Shown: piece after piece, positions 62,901-64,000 of the stretch
Layout of the letters: every line of letters starts with the position of its first letter
How positions within the stretch are numbered: position 1 is the stretch's first letter
Source: Salinimicrobium terrae DSM 17865
GTDB lineage: Bacteria > Bacteroidota > Bacteroidia > Flavobacteriales > Flavobacteriaceae
Reading direction: 5' to 3'
NCBI RefSeq assembly: GCF_000424665.1
Contig: NZ_AUKI01000011.1
Coordinates: forward strand, 434,001 to 498,000
Length of the DNA stretch: 64,000 nucleotides
Made by a program: the position numbers and the translations under genes
Notes under the pieces: generated by a model
The model's input: the letters and a program-made list of their open reading frames with translations, nothing else
The model's database searches: none
What the model was told of the DNA's origin: nothing

Positions 62901-63149
62901 GCTAAAAACCAGCACCCCATTTGCAGGGACATCGGTTATTTCATAGTCTCCGTCAAAATCTGTAACTACCCCATTGGAAGTTCCCTTTAATAATACAGTC
63001 ACACCCGGTAGTGGACCGGTTTCATCAGTGACTGTTCCTGTAACTGTCGTAGTCTGTGCGAAAGCAGAAAAACTTATTAGGCTCAGTAGAATAAAGAAAT
63101 AAAAACTTCGAATCCTGAAGCGTAATTCGCTGATTAAATGATTTGTCAT
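59982..63149 (-). CDS. SusC/RagA-family TonB-dependent outer-membrane transporter
   Basis: 1055 residues. Signal peptide YFFILLSLISFSAFAQ, then a carboxypeptidase-like regulatory domain (~33-112; TVTGTVTDETGPLPGVTVLLKG) and the TonB-box region DEVVVVGYG. The plug follows (~125-235; VDQVLQGRAAGVQIQQNSGAPGASSSIRIRG as VLQGRAAGV, then DASATAIYGSRAANGVIIITTKRG), and a 22-strand barrel ends in an aromatic residue (TVGVNLTF). It imports oligosaccharides across the outer membrane, powered by TonB. It is the first gene of the four-gene leftward operon. Predicted regulation is by the HTCS, with a -7 box about 150 bases upstream. Confidence 0.97.
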   Translation of the reverse strand: MTNHLISELRFRIRSFYFFILLSLISFSAFAQTTTVTGTVTDETGPLPGVTVLLKGTSNGVVTDFDGDYEITDVPANGVLVFSYVGFVTEEMSVNGQSEINVTLIPDVSTLDEVVVVGYGSMKRSDVTGAMVSIASESIEEAVPTTIDQVLQGRAAGVQIQQNSGAPGASSSIRIRGISSITGSNEPIFVIDGVIIDSNTGQGGQNAFASINPSDIASIEILKDASATAIYGSRAANGVIIITTKRGQAGEMRVNFDSSIGFQELPNRLDLLNLQEYAIHRNTRADLGIVEQDPYFIRPDLLGEGTDWQEEMFTRAQRESYNLSVSGGNEKSSYSMSMGYLEQEGIALGSSFDRLNLRGLFDTQVKEYLKTGINFAFSEIDQNTTFSDASLILTALRQTPNVAVRNAEGTFDGPVTDEFVQTNPVGLASIRTNRNENINLRANTYAELEMLEGLTLRSEYSMDYGFQNGYTFNPSYTFGAIVNPTREGSRTKGYSKNYSIRNVLTFDRTFGNHSINAILGQEFQENFYENLYGYRTGYLTNGATDLNLGDPLTARNSNFSSRSALSSYFTRAFYSFDDRYLLTATLRYDGSSQFSEENRWGWFPSAALAWRISNEEFLTDNDYINNLKLRLGYGAVGNQSAPNYAYTSVYAASATPFGTGLLAANTANPDLQWETTYSTNLGLDLNMFNNRLEFIADVYYKKTDNLLLAAPYPDYSGTTGIGSTAPPIVNIGALENKGLELTLNTVNVDDGNFAWSSNLVFTLNRNEVLALATETGIINQTLQQGSDITIVTRTTVGKPIAQFYGYQVIGRFEEATDFYYRNEAGDIVPTALPEDMEIGENGVWIGDYIFKDVNNDGVINEQDRDYIGNPHPDFTFGIGNSFRYKNFDLNVQLSGVYGNEVVNYQRRFLENPRESTNLLQSALGYAELGLIDPAGPVDYRNVAVIGGDPFMPRIAASSAASASNFRFSDRFLEDGSYLRVQNISFGYRFPVDWIERFRLDNLKVYTNLQNVYTFTNYSGFDPEIGAINQNVLLTGIDNGRYPSPRIYTVGVNLTF

Positions 63150-63296
63150 TGTCGAACTTGGTTTAATAAAAAATTGTAGATAAATATTGATTGCCTGTTT
63201 TAGAAAAAATTATACTCTCAAAATCCCATTTTTAAGCGGTATTACGAAATCGATTGATTTCCTAAAGATAAGTTAAAAATCTCTTGGAGTCAACAA

Positions 63297-63304
63297 CAAA
63301 TATA
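63297..63304 (-). promoter_or_regulatory. Possible -7 box TATATTTG of the susC operon
   Basis: The minus strand reads TATATTTG, an exact TAnnTTTG match, about 150 bases before the susC ATG. No -33 TTTG lies at the right distance, as might be expected for an activator-dependent promoter. The predicted leader would be long. Confidence 0.4.
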
Positions 63305-63727
63305 TCCTGCTCAACCCAAAAGATGTAGCACATTTGTTGCAACTCTCTATAAATTTTGAAGCATTTACCGTATTAATAGGGCCTTGCCGATCAAAATGTA
63401 TTTTTATTTATTTTTTCACGACCTGAAATCTTTCTTATATCCTAACTATTATGTTTCTCCCCCTAAAGAACCTTTTCATGATGAAAATCTTTATGTCTTG
63501 TTAAAGTGTTGTACGCCCTATGGTCCTCTAAAAGGAACCCGAAAATGCCGAGGCAGGAAATTAAGTTCCTTAACACCTAACTTCAGAAGCCAGCGTGCAG
63601 GAAAAACATGGTTAATTTACGGTGGTCAAAAAAAATTAATTCTTTTGAATATTAATCTCTGAGGATTGAAGACTGTGAAATAGAGCCTTTAGTTCAATAA
63701 GCCGGGAAGTACCCAATAAAAGCTAAT

Positions 63728-63762
63728 CACCAGCGACTTTCCCTTAGAAGAGACCGCTGGTG
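63728..63762. repeat. Hairpin with 8-bp GC-rich perfect arms
   Basis: CACCAGCG (63728-63735) pairs with CGCTGGTG (63755-63762) around a 19-base loop. There is no T-run, so it is not an obvious terminator. Nothing nearby explains it. Confidence 0.45.
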
Positions 63763-64000
63763 TGAAGAATAACTTCAACAGTCACAAAAATCAAATATTA
63801 CCGGTTGACCTTTACTTGAGAACGATCTACTGTTGCTAAAATTTTCTCTGGCTTCCGGTTGTCTTCACCACCACTTCAATTTAGAATTCATTGATCTTCT
63901 GGATACCCTCCCGCAGTATCACACACCGATGCCCTTAACCCCGGTGTAACAGAAAAAGTTTAGGTGTCACGACTACTCACTGCTGCTATGTTCCCACTAC

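Larger units (their letters stand above)
63150..64000. other. Region upstream of susC and right end of window, no gene supported
   Basis: 851 bases. The first ~200 should hold the susC control region, including a possible -7 box and a GTTGCAAC dyad at 63336-63343. From ~63380 the composition becomes less AT-rich. A 92-codon frame (63384-63662) has no recognisable features and I do not call it. A hairpin lies at 63728-63762. On the minus strand the first twelve codons in from the edge (63998-63963) end in TAA at 63960-63962 and could be the tail of a gene beyond the window, but that is too little to call. Confidence 0.5.

Noticed and set aside
63384-63662. 92-codon open frame near the right edge
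   Set aside because: No signal, domain or repeat pattern, low-quality composition, no plausible promoter or neighbour relation.
1-64000. CRISPR array, tRNA or rRNA genes, prophage or transposase
   Set aside because: I looked for regularly spaced repeats, cloverleaf-like or rRNA-like sequence and transposase motifs in gaps and found none.

Overview
This looks like chromosomal DNA from a marine or soil Bacteroidetes, most likely family Flavobacteriaceae. The evidence is the SusC/SusD pair, a hybrid two-component regulator, TAnnTTTG-type -7 promoter boxes, near-absence of Shine-Dalgarno sequences, a large single-chain PurL, a type B L31, and lipoproteins with acidic residues after the lipobox cysteine. 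The genus is not determined.

Positions 1-26,900 are mostly housekeeping: carB (cut by the left edge), rpmH, a TPR-like membrane protein, a cysteine-free thioredoxin-fold protein, a lytic transglycosylase with an alpha/beta hydrolase, a small GNAT protein, mtaB, a GlmU-like nucleotidyltransferase, rpmE2, a DUF4199 protein, a GT2 glycosyltransferase, a phosphohexomutase, an MsbA-like ABC exporter, an ECF sigma/anti-sigma/Spy-like cassette, a Ycf48-like lipoprotein, an RsmB-like methyltransferase, purL, a DUF4136 lipoprotein, a class III aminotransferase and an acyl-CoA ligase.

Positions 26,975-63,149 form one large glucuronoxylan utilisation locus in four blocks. (1) A leftward six-gene operon, GH67 - SDR - uxuA - GH10 - GH115 - aldo/keto reductase, is divergent from GH3 - uxaC. 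A perfect LacI-type operator sits between them and a lacI-family gene follows uxaC. (2) A Nudix-type regulator (NrtR/AraR/XylR class) is divergent from xylE - xylB - xylA, with a 23-bp inverted repeat over the predicted -7 box. (3) GH43 and a sialate-O-acetylesterase-type esterase precede a 1403-residue hybrid two-component sensor. (4) A leftward operon, susC - susD - surface glycan-binding protein - GH10, encodes a GH10 catalytic domain interrupted by two carbohydrate-binding modules.

Inferred flow: the outer-membrane GH10 and binding proteins cut and capture xylan, and SusCD imports the oligomers. In the periplasm GH115 and GH67 remove (methyl)glucuronate, the esterase removes acetyl groups, and GH10, GH3 and GH43 give xylose. 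XylE, XylA and XylB take xylose to xylulose 5-phosphate. UxaC, the SDR and UxuA take glucuronate to 2-keto-3-deoxygluconate. KDG kinase and aldolase and a dedicated uronate transporter are not present. The three regulators appear to divide the locus into polymer, uronate and xylose sensing modules.

Non-coding structure includes several strong hairpin terminators (one with a 25-bp perfect stem), recurring AAAATGnCATTTT and GGGCTnnAGCCC palindromes, and a REP-like palindrome read in frame inside purL. The last ~850 bases contain no gene I can support.
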